Assembly: GCA_903881205.1 (NCBI GenBank)
Contig: CAIRSC010000070.1
Span: 1-13,948 of the forward strand
DNA from: an uncultured bacterium
GTDB taxonomy: Bacteria; Patescibacteriota; Minisyncoccia; Phycocordibacterales; UBA2100
Direction: 5' to 3'
Length of the DNA: 13,948 bases
The position numbers and the translations under genes are program-made. Positions within the stretch are counted from its first letter, which is position 1. Every line of letters begins with the position of its first letter. The notes beneath the pieces were generated by a model. The model saw only the letters and a program-made list of their open reading frames with translations, was not told where the DNA came from and searched no databases. Below are positions 5,860-11,479 of this stretch, one piece after another.

Positions 5860-6126
5860 ATGCTCACGAAGCGAAAGAAGGCAAACGAGATCACGAAGAC
5901 ACAGCGCCATGACGCCGATACGGGGTCTCCCGAGGTGCAGGTGGCTATTTTGACACGTCGCATCGAGGAATTGTCCGCGCATTTGAACAAAAACAACAAG
6001 GACAAGCACTCCCGCCGCGGTCTTTTGGGACTAGTGGCAGATCGACGCAAGCATTTGAAGTATCTCGAGGGAACGAACAAGCGCGCATACGGCACGCTCG
6101 TCAAGAAACTCGGTCTCAAGAAATAA
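5860..6126 (+). CDS. rpsO: 30S ribosomal protein S15 (uS15)
   Basis: At 88 aa this is the standard length for uS15, a primary 16S rRNA-binding protein that organises the central domain of the small subunit. Hallmarks are the HDADTGSPEVQVAILTRRI block, the LNKNNKDKHSRRGLLGLVADRRKHLKYL block that contacts 16S helices 20-22, and a lysine-rich end (LVKKLGLKK). Start and stop are unambiguous. It has its own promoter and terminator. In many bacteria rpsO is directly followed by pnp; here pnp lies about 3.2 kb downstream on the same strand, beyond four unrelated genes. With the predicted leaderless start, the classical autoregulation through a 5' UTR structure cannot apply as such. Confidence 0.97.
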   Translation: MLTKRKKANEITKTQRHDADTGSPEVQVAILTRRIEELSAHLNKNNKDKHSRRGLLGLVADRRKHLKYLEGTNKRAYGTLVKKLGLKK

Positions 6127-6155
6127 GGAAGCCGCGAGGCTCCTTTTTCTTTTTT
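6127..6155 (+). terminator. intrinsic terminator after rpsO
   Basis: GGA-(A)-GCC (6127-6133), loop GCGA, GGCTCC (6138-6143), then a T-rich tract to about 6155. It starts directly after the stop codon. Confidence 0.8.
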
Positions 6156-6191
6156 GCTCACTCGTGCTTCACAGAGCACCCTTTATAAAGA

Positions 6192-6218
6192 GGGCAGACA
6201 CATCTTTATTGTCCGCCC
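6192..6218 (+). other. imperfect hairpin upstream of the NYN gene
   Basis: GGGCAGAC (6192-6199) and GTCCGCCC (6211-6218) are complementary at 7 of 8 positions (one A-C mismatch), with an 11-nt T-rich loop. The hairpin lies 18 nt before the ATG at 6237. A TATAAA at 6184-6189 or TAGCTT at 6223-6228 could be the -10 box of the gene; neither has a good -35. The hairpin may be in the leader or may assist termination of upstream transcription. Confidence 0.3.
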
Positions 6219-6236
6219 ATCGTAGCTTTTTATTGT

Positions 6237-6857
6237 ATGGCAATCATCAAACATCCTGAACAGCGTGTCGGCGTTTTCATCGACACACAGAACCTCTACC
6301 ACAGTGCGAAGAATCTCTATCATGCGCGCGTCAATTTCGGTAATCTCCTGAAGGATTCAGTCGCCGGTCGCCGGTTGATCCGTGCTCGTGCATACGTGGT
6401 CACGACGGAAAGTGGCGAAGAGCAAGGCTTTTTTGAGGCGCTGGGAAAAATAGGAATCGAGACGCGCACTAAAGACCTGCAGATCTTCTTTGGCGGTGCG
6501 AAGAAGGCCGACTGGGACGTCGGCATGGCGGTCGACGCCATCACCATGGCACCGAAACTCGATACGGTCATTCTCTTTACCGGTGACGGCGATTTCATCC
6601 CGCTCGTTGAATACCTCAGAACTCACGGCGGGTGTCAGGTGGAAGTGGTCTCATTCGGCCGATCGACTTCGGGCAAGCTTAAAGAGGCGACCGATCACTT
6701 CCTCGATCTCGACGCCGATCCGCGTCGCTATCTCATGAATTACCGCGGCGGGACACGCCGGGGCGCAGGGACTAAATTCGCGGATGATGTGAATACCACC
6801 GAAGCAGACGTCCAGAAGGAGATCTCAACGATCTCAAAGATCACCGGAGTCGAGTAA
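6237..6857 (+). CDS. NYN domain protein (LabA/DUF88 family, putative RNase)
   Basis: This 206-aa protein has a PIN-like NYN fold over about residues 9-160. Conserved acidic and polar positions of the family are present: FIDTQNLYHS with D16 and N19, KKADWDVGMAVDAI with D92, D94 and D100, LFTGDGDFIPLVEYL with D117 and D119, and GRSTSGKLKEATDHFLDLD closing the fold. NYN proteins of this group are thought to be metal-dependent ribonucleases acting on cytoplasmic RNA; the substrate here is unknown. The C-terminal 45 residues contain an Arg/Gly patch (RGGTRRGAG) that could bind nucleic acid, then an acidic tail. There is no Shine-Dalgarno sequence before the ATG. The 3' end overlaps the convergent DUF475 gene by 17 bp. 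Confidence 0.88.
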   Translation: MAIIKHPEQRVGVFIDTQNLYHSAKNLYHARVNFGNLLKDSVAGRRLIRARAYVVTTESGEEQGFFEALGKIGIETRTKDLQIFFGGAKKADWDVGMAVDAITMAPKLDTVILFTGDGDFIPLVEYLRTHGGCQVEVVSFGRSTSGKLKEATDHFLDLDADPRRYLMNYRGGTRRGAGTKFADDVNTTEADVQKEISTISKITGVE

Positions 6858-7827
6858 GCATCTCTCGGCGCGACGACCAGTAGGCGAGTGCAATGAATAC
6901 GAAGCCGATCAGCCCGGTAATGGCTTCGGGAACGTGCACGAAGAGACTGGCAAGCATCGAAAGGGCGAGGCCGAAGATGGCATAGTGTGCGCCGTGCTCA
7001 AGGTAGGGGAGCGATTCGAGCGTATGCGCACGCACGAGCGTCACGGTGAATGCGCGAACGAAAAGCGCGCCAATGCCGAGGCCGCCGATAATGATCGGCA
7101 GGAGCGCGGTGATCGCGAAAGCTCCGACGACACCATCGAGCGAAAATGCTGAGTCAAGGATATTTAAATATACAAACAAGGCCAGCCCTACTTTTGCTAC
7201 GTCGGTATTCGAAGAGAACGACTCGGTGATACCTTCCATCACGATAGAGAGGACTACGCCGATGAGGCCGGCGAAAAGGATCGTGGCCGCCTCTTTGGGA
7301 AGCAGGAATGCGCATGAGAGCAGTGCGAAGAGCACCAGCGCGATCTCGATCGCCTCAATACCGCCCCAACGGGAGAAATAGCGCTCAATACCGGCAAACC
7401 AATGCACGGTCTTCTTCACATTAAAGAAGTATTTGAGCGACACGAGGAGCAGGAATGCGCTTCCGAACGAGGCGATGGCGGCATGAGCGTGCGCGAGTGC
7501 CGCCCCATATGCCGCCGAGTCGAAAAGCGCGAGCAGGAGTACTTTATAGGGATTGAGCCCCGCAGCGGCGGCAACGATCAGAATCGGCAAGAGAAATCGG
7601 GTGCCGAAGACTGCGATCGGAATTCCCCACGTGAGGAACCGCGATTGCCACACATCGCTCATACGGCTCAATACCTTGGCATTGACGACCGCATTGTCGA
7701 AAGAGAGCGTGGTCTCGAGTACGGCAAGCAGGCCGACGAGTGCCAGCGCATCGATACCTCCCCAGGCAAACGCACCGATACCGACTGCGACAGTGACAAG
7801 TCCGGGGAATAGATACATCTTCAACAT
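6841..7827 (-). CDS. DUF475 / TerC-like integral membrane protein
   Basis: This 328-aa polytopic membrane protein has about eight or nine hydrophobic helices. The TerC-superfamily signature occurs twice: LAVLETTLSFDNAVVNAKVL (E38, D44, N45) and LNILDSAFSLDGVVGAFAIT (D225, D231), acidic motifs inside membrane helices as expected for a metal-ion transporter. TerC-type proteins have been linked to tellurite resistance and Mn2+ export; the substrate of DUF475 members is not established. The start at 7827 is chosen because an extended -10 (TGcTAGGAT) ends 7 nt upstream; an in-frame Met three codons later is possible. The 70-aa membrane protein gene lies just upstream on the same strand. The end overlaps the NYN gene tail to tail by 17 bp, which rules out an intergenic terminator for either. 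Confidence 0.88.
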   Translation of the reverse strand: MLKMYLFPGLVTVAVGIGAFAWGGIDALALVGLLAVLETTLSFDNAVVNAKVLSRMSDVWQSRFLTWGIPIAVFGTRFLLPILIVAAAAGLNPYKVLLLALFDSAAYGAALAHAHAAIASFGSAFLLLVSLKYFFNVKKTVHWFAGIERYFSRWGGIEAIEIALVLFALLSCAFLLPKEAATILFAGLIGVVLSIVMEGITESFSSNTDVAKVGLALFVYLNILDSAFSLDGVVGAFAITALLPIIIGGLGIGALFVRAFTVTLVRAHTLESLPYLEHGAHYAIFGLALSMLASLFVHVPEAITGLIGFVFIALAYWSSRREMLTRLR

Positions 7828-7834
7828 TCCCGCA

Positions 7835-7843
7835 ATCCTAGCA
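7835..7843 (-). promoter_or_regulatory. extended -10 promoter of the DUF475 gene
   Basis: On the minus strand TGC-TAGGAT (7843-7835) is followed by 7 nt and the ATG at 7827. It gives the gene its own leaderless start in addition to read-through from the 70-aa gene. Confidence 0.5.
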
Positions 7844-7864
7844 CGCGCATGCCGCGCGCCTTAT

Positions 7865-8077
7865 TTAATCGCGCTTGAAGATCAGTGCTGCAAGCAATCC
7901 GCCGCCGAAAAGGGTGAGTGCCTCTAGCTGGAAGCCACCCAAAAAAGTGAAGTTTTGATTGAGTTTCCAGCGGACGTATATCTCGGCCGCAGTGACAATG
8001 AGCGCCATGAGCAACGCGATTGCTGCTGCGGCTAATGTAAGCCAAAAGACGAGTGCATGCTTCGATTCTTTATTCAT
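7865..8077 (-). CDS. small membrane protein (70 aa), unknown function
   Basis: The protein begins MNKESKHALVFWLTLAAAAI. It has a long hydrophobic helix (about 9-31), a central stretch with charged and aromatic residues (EIYVRWKLNQNFTFLG), and a second hydrophobic helix (about 49-66) ending FKRD. By charge distribution both ends are probably cytoplasmic, which would make a hairpin membrane protein. I do not recognise the family. The start is supported by an extended -10 (TGaTATTCT) 6 nt upstream. It lies 37 bp upstream of the DUF475 membrane protein on the same strand, so they may be co-transcribed and related in function, but this is inference from position only. Confidence 0.7.
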   Translation of the reverse strand: MNKESKHALVFWLTLAAAAIALLMALIVTAAEIYVRWKLNQNFTFLGGFQLEALTLFGGGLLAALIFKRD

Positions 8078-8083
8078 ACCGTA

Positions 8084-8092
8084 AGAATATCA
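8084..8092 (-). promoter_or_regulatory. extended -10 promoter of the 70-aa gene (leaderless geometry)
   Basis: On the minus strand TGA-TATTCT (8092-8084) is followed by TACGGT and the ATG at 8077. Confidence 0.6.
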
Positions 8093-8106
8093 TGCGAATC
8101 CGCATA

Positions 8107-8178
8107 TTTGCCGGCACAAGGCACCGGTGATAGTGTCTTTGCGGGGTGTGAAAACACCATCTCTATAGTCATGAGGAG
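8107..8178 (+). promoter_or_regulatory. promoter, GAAA-capped hairpin and RBS of the LpxC-like gene
   Basis: TTTGCC (8107-8112), 16 nt, GATAGT (8129-8134) is one possible promoter. It would give a leader starting near 8141 that contains the perfect hairpin GGTGT-GAAA-ACACC (8145-8158, GNRA-type loop) and the Shine-Dalgarno GAGGAG (8173-8178), 8 nt before the ATG at 8187. A second -10-like TATAGT (8164-8169) would start transcription inside the Shine-Dalgarno and is less likely. If that one were used, the palindrome would lie in the promoter spacer as an operator-like site. Confidence 0.5.
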
Positions 8179-8186
8179 TACCGATC

Positions 8187-9008
8187 ATGCATCAACGCCT
8201 CGTACTGCGTGAGCCGGTGCATGTCATTGGCCACACGCTCGTTGGATTACCCGCGGAAATAACCTTGCGTCCCACCAGGAGCGAAGGGTGGTGGGTACAA
8301 TGCGGAGACGTTTGCAGACCACTCACCGGTGAGCTGCTCGGTCTCGGGCACCATCATCTGACCATGCAAATCGGCGAGCTACGCGCTCATATCGTTGAGC
8401 ATCTCTTGGCGATACGATTCTTTGGCCTCGACAGTGTATGCATCGTGTTCGATGAGGGTGCACGGGTCCCGTACTGGGGCTCGGGGCAACACTATTGGGA
8501 CCAGGTAAGGAACTCATGTGTGCCCGATGGAAAACTTACCCGATGCACATTCAAAGATCAGTTCGAACTGCCGTCGCATAATCTCAGAAAGTGGCTGCGG
8601 TTCACGCCTTCTCACACAGGACTACTGCGAATCTTCGTCTCTATCGACTACGCAGATCCTGCGATCGGTCAGGGGGTATTCGATTTCACCTTGACCACGG
8701 AACAGCTCCAACGGATCGCCGAAGCCAGGGGCCTTGGTAGTCCGCACTGGATCCGAGGAATGGTCACACACCTTGGTCGATTCGGCTGGCCGCATGCCGA
8801 GGCATTTACGTGGCGCACCCAAACATCGCCCGCGGCACTCAGGGAAGAGCTCGCGCGGCACCGCGTCTGGGATCTGCTCGGGGCACTTGCCTTCGAAACT
8901 CCCGCACGAGCAATGCTCGAAGGGACGATTCACACGCGCATAGCGGGCCATGCAGATGATGTCCTCTGTATGCGGCTACTGCGACAGGTCGGCTGGCAGA
9001 CATTGTGA
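8187..9008 (+). CDS. LpxC-like zinc deacetylase, divergent
   Basis: This 273-aa protein follows the whole length of LpxC (UDP-3-O-acyl-GlcNAc deacetylase, about 280-305 aa), the committed step of lipid A synthesis. First domain: GHTLVGLPAEITLRPT, then IVEHLLAIRFFGLDSVCIVF with E71 and zinc ligand H72 in the place of the TVEHLLAAL motif, then VPYWGSG for PILDGSG. Second domain: AEARGLGSPHWIRG for the ARTF block, ELARHRVWDLLGALAF with zinc ligands H225 and D229 (HKxxDxxGDL in LpxC), and RIAGHADDVL with H255 (the conserved GHxLN His). Thus the E/H/H/D/H set is intact. However, residues equivalent to E. coli T191, K239 and D246 are G182, R226 and A233, and the GVGLHSG motif is degraded. Substrate and activity may therefore differ. 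No other lpx gene is in the window. Start: Shine-Dalgarno GAGGAG 8 nt upstream. Confidence 0.72.
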   Translation: MHQRLVLREPVHVIGHTLVGLPAEITLRPTRSEGWWVQCGDVCRPLTGELLGLGHHHLTMQIGELRAHIVEHLLAIRFFGLDSVCIVFDEGARVPYWGSGQHYWDQVRNSCVPDGKLTRCTFKDQFELPSHNLRKWLRFTPSHTGLLRIFVSIDYADPAIGQGVFDFTLTTEQLQRIAEARGLGSPHWIRGMVTHLGRFGWPHAEAFTWRTQTSPAALREELARHRVWDLLGALAFETPARAMLEGTIHTRIAGHADDVLCMRLLRQVGWQTL

Positions 9009-9021
9009 CCAATGCACACTG

Positions 9022-9054
9022 AGCGGTCGCCCAATGGCGGCCGCTTCTTTTTTT
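9022..9054 (+). terminator. intrinsic terminator after the LpxC-like gene
   Basis: AGCGGTCGCC (9022-9031), loop CAAT, GGCGGCCGCT (9036-9045; 10 pairs with one G-U), then TCTTTTTTT. Confidence 0.9.
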
Positions 9055-9065
9055 GTATGTCGTGG

Positions 9066-9071
9066 TATAGT
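9066..9071 (+). promoter_or_regulatory. putative pnp promoter (-10)
   Basis: GTGG-TATAGT (9066-9071) resembles the GGTATACT style -10 before the DksA-like gene. It would start a pnp mRNA near 9078, with a 5' leader of about 220 nt. A possible second -10, CATAAT (9151-9156), lies 7 nt before the structured element and would give a leader consisting almost only of that element. Neither has a strong -35. Bases 9078-9163 contain a weak TAGCG/CGCTA pairing (9087-9091 with 9129-9133) and nothing else recognised. Confidence 0.45.
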
Positions 9072-9163
9072 CAATTCATTAGTAAATAGCGGTGGTGTCC
9101 GGATAGGCAGTGCAGTCAAATAATGGCTCGCTACTGAAATCCTGACATCACATAATTAAGACG

Positions 9164-9286
9164 GGGATCTGCAGATTCGGATGCAATGCGAGGCGCGGAG
9201 AAGGTGACAGGCGAGACGTACATGTGGTACGACGAGCATGACACAGAGGCTTCGCAACGATGCAGGGCGCCGAATATGCGGATCTC
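9164..9286 (+). ncRNA. candidate structured leader RNA of pnp, copy B
   Basis: A 17-position outer stem closes this element: 9164-9180 (ending GATCTGCAGATTCGG) with 9270-9286 (starting CCGAATATGCGGATC), with 14 Watson-Crick pairs, two G-U pairs and one mismatch. Inside are a short GCG/CGC hairpin (9188-9196), GGAGAAG (9197-9203), the hairpin CGTAC-ATGTG-GTACG (9217-9231) followed by ACGA, then GACAC, CTTCG, CAACG and GCAG. The same ordered words appear at 887-1005. The element ends 9 nt before the pnp ATG at 9296, which has no Shine-Dalgarno, so it is positioned to control translation or mRNA decay. pnp of E. coli is autoregulated through a structured leader; whether this unrelated element does the same is inference. 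Confidence 0.5.
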
Positions 9287-9295
9287 GACAACATT

Positions 9296-11479
9296 ATGGA
9301 AAAGAAGGTATATGAGCTCCAAATAGGAGGTCAGACGATGTCCGCAGAGTTCAACGACTGGGCGGATCAGGCCAACGGCTCGGTCCTGCTGCGCTACGGC
9401 AATAGCGCCGTACTTGCCACTGCAGTGATGGGAAGTAAGGAGAGCACACTTGATTATTTCCCGCTTTCTGTCGAATACGAGGAAAAGTTCTACGCCGCCG
9501 GAGCGATCTTGGGGTCGCGCTTTATGCGCCGCGAAGGCCGCCCTTCAGAAGAAGCGGTACTCTCGGGCCGCATCGTCGACCGCACCATACGCCCGCTGTT
9601 TCCCGCAGGGCTCAAGCGCGATGTGCAGGTCATCATCTCGGTGCTCTCGATCGAGGACTACGACACCGACGTGCTCGCGGTCAATGCCGCATCGCTGGCA
9701 CTCGCGACATCGAACATTCCGTGGAACGGTCCGGTCTCTGCAGTGCGTCTTGAACAGGGAGAGACAGCAGGCACATTCATTGTGAATCCTACATATAAGG
9801 AGCGCGAAGCTGAAGGGCCGCGCATGGACCTCCTCGCGTGCGGCAAAGACGGCCTCATCAATATGATCGAAGTGGGTGCAAACGAAGTATCGGAAGAGAC
9901 GCTCGAAAAAGGATTCGCCACGGTCTCCGAAGAGATCGAGAAGATCCAGGCATGGCAGAAAATGATCGTTGCCGATCGCGGTGTGGCGAAGCAGGAATTC
10001 ATGGCGCCAGCGGTTCCGGCCGAAGTGGAGGCCGCATTCACCGAACTCATCGTTCCAAACCTTGAAGAAGCGATATTCGGATCCAACGACGGCAATATCG
10101 GGAAGAAGAAAATGAACGCGCTCAAGAGCGAGTGGGTAAAGGCTGCGATGGCGCAGTTCCCGGATGTCAAAGCGGGACTCCTCGACAATCACTACGAAGA
10201 ACACGTCAACAATTACATTCACGAAGAGGCGATCAAAAATAATCGCCGCGCCGATGGTCGCGCAATGGACGAGATCCGACCGCTCTTGGCACAGGCAGGA
10301 GGCCTCTCTCCGATCGTACACGGTTCTGGCCTCTTCTACCGAGGCGCCACCCACGTCTTGGGCGTACTCACGCTCGGCGGCCCGGGCGACTCGCAGCTCG
10401 TCGATACCATGGAATACCAGGAGGCGAAGAAGAATTTCATGCTCCACTACAACTTCCCGCCATTCTCGGTCGGCGAAACAGGGCGCATGGGCGGCACCAA
10501 CCGCCGCATGATCGGACACGGAGCGCTTGCCGAAAAAGCGCTGCGCGCGGTACTTCCTGCCAAAGAAGTATTTCCGTACACGATCCGCATCGTCGCAGAA
10601 TCGCTCGCATCCAACGGCTCGACCTCAATGGCATCGGTCTGTGCCGGTACGCTCGCCATGATGGACGCCGGAGTCCCGATCATCCGCCCCGTCGCCGGCA
10701 TTGCGATGGGCATGATGTCTGATGCCTCGGGCGCATACAAAGTACTCACCGACATCCAAGGTCCGGAGGATCATCACGGCGACATGGACTTCAAGGTCGC
10801 CGGTACGTCGACAGGAGTCACCGCGGTCCAGATGGACGTGAAAGTCGAGGGAGTGCCTTTGAAGGTTCTCACCGAAGCATTCATGCAGGCAAAAAAGGCC
10901 CGCATGCAAATTCTCGATGTCATTACGAAAGAAATTCCTGAGCCGCGCGCAGACATCTCTCCTCGTGCTCCGAAGATCCTGACCATGCACGTGAAGGTCG
11001 ACCAGATCGGCCTCGTGATCGGTCCGGGCGGCAAAATGATCAACGGCATCCGCGAGCGCACACTTGCCGACGACATCACGATCGAGGACGACGGCACCAT
11101 CTTCATCACCGGAAGAAACGGAGCAGCGGAAGCAGCGCTCAAGGAGATCCAAGATCTCACCCGCGAATTCATGGTCGGCGACCGCTTCGATGGCGAAGTG
11201 GTGCGCATGATGGACTTCGGCGCCTTCGTGAAGATTGGGGCCAATGCCGACGGTCTCGTGCATGTATCCGAGGTCGCACCGTTCCGCGTCAACAACATTG
11301 CCGACGCGCTCTCGATCGGCGATATCGTCCCCGTGGTCCTGAAGGAAATTGATGAGAAAGGACGGTATAATCTCTCTATCAAAGCAGCTGATCCCGATTG
11401 GGCAGCCCGCAAGGGACTCAAGCCATCAGCAGGCGGAGACGATCATGGAGCAAGAAAATCTTTCACACCCCGACGCTAA
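9296..11479 (+). CDS. pnp: polyribonucleotide nucleotidyltransferase (PNPase)
   Basis: This 727-aa phosphorolytic 3'-5' exoribonuclease is a core enzyme of mRNA decay. Domain order: first RNase PH domain (KVYELQIGG through FYAAGAILGSRFMRREGRPSE and DRTIRPLFP), a helical linker (about 210-310), second RNase PH domain with catalytic-site motifs SNGSTSMASVC (about 439-449) and TDIQGPEDHHGDMDFKVAGT (about 484-503), KH domain with the GPGG loop (about 576-579), and S1 domain (GDRFDGEVVRMMDFGAFVKIG to about residue 695). The start at 9296 is chosen because family homology begins at KVYELQIGG; an upstream in-frame ATG at 9260 lies inside the leader RNA element. A strong AGGAGG (9325-9330) precedes an in-frame ATG at 9338 (residue 15). 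The end overlaps the next gene by 35 bp. Confidence 0.97.
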   Translation: MEKKVYELQIGGQTMSAEFNDWADQANGSVLLRYGNSAVLATAVMGSKESTLDYFPLSVEYEEKFYAAGAILGSRFMRREGRPSEEAVLSGRIVDRTIRPLFPAGLKRDVQVIISVLSIEDYDTDVLAVNAASLALATSNIPWNGPVSAVRLEQGETAGTFIVNPTYKEREAEGPRMDLLACGKDGLINMIEVGANEVSEETLEKGFATVSEEIEKIQAWQKMIVADRGVAKQEFMAPAVPAEVEAAFTELIVPNLEEAIFGSNDGNIGKKKMNALKSEWVKAAMAQFPDVKAGLLDNHYEEHVNNYIHEEAIKNNRRADGRAMDEIRPLLAQAGGLSPIVHGSGLFYRGATHVLGVLTLGGPGDSQLVDTMEYQEAKKNFMLHYNFPPFSVGETGRMGGTNRRMIGHGALAEKALRAVLPAKEVFPYTIRIVAESLASNGSTSMASVCAGTLAMMDAGVPIIRPVAGIAMGMMSDASGAYKVLTDIQGPEDHHGDMDFKVAGTSTGVTAVQMDVKVEGVPLKVLTEAFMQAKKARMQILDVITKEIPEPRADISPRAPKILTMHVKVDQIGLVIGPGGKMINGIRERTLADDITIEDDGTIFITGRNGAAEAALKEIQDLTREFMVGDRFDGEVVRMMDFGAFVKIGANADGLVHVSEVAPFRVNNIADALSIGDIVPVVLKEIDEKGRYNLSIKAADPDWAARKGLKPSAGGDDHGARKSFTPRR

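Noticed and set aside
9006..9008. UGA recoding as in SR1/Gracilibacteria
   Set aside because: TGA ends the LpxC-like gene directly before a strong terminator, and no conserved protein in the window has in-frame TGA codons.
9078..9163. tRNA or other known RNA gene in the upstream part of the pnp leader
   Set aside because: No cloverleaf, no T-loop (GTTCAAATC-like) motif and only a weak 5-bp pairing could be found.
9260..9295. Upstream in-frame ATG as the start of pnp
   Set aside because: The 12 extra residues are not part of PNPase family homology, and the ATG is inside the 3' part of the structured leader element.
9545..10519. 324-aa frame antisense to pnp
   Set aside because: It is a shadow of the pnp coding frame. 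The sense frame has unambiguous PNPase homology, and the antisense product has no recognisable domain or start signals.
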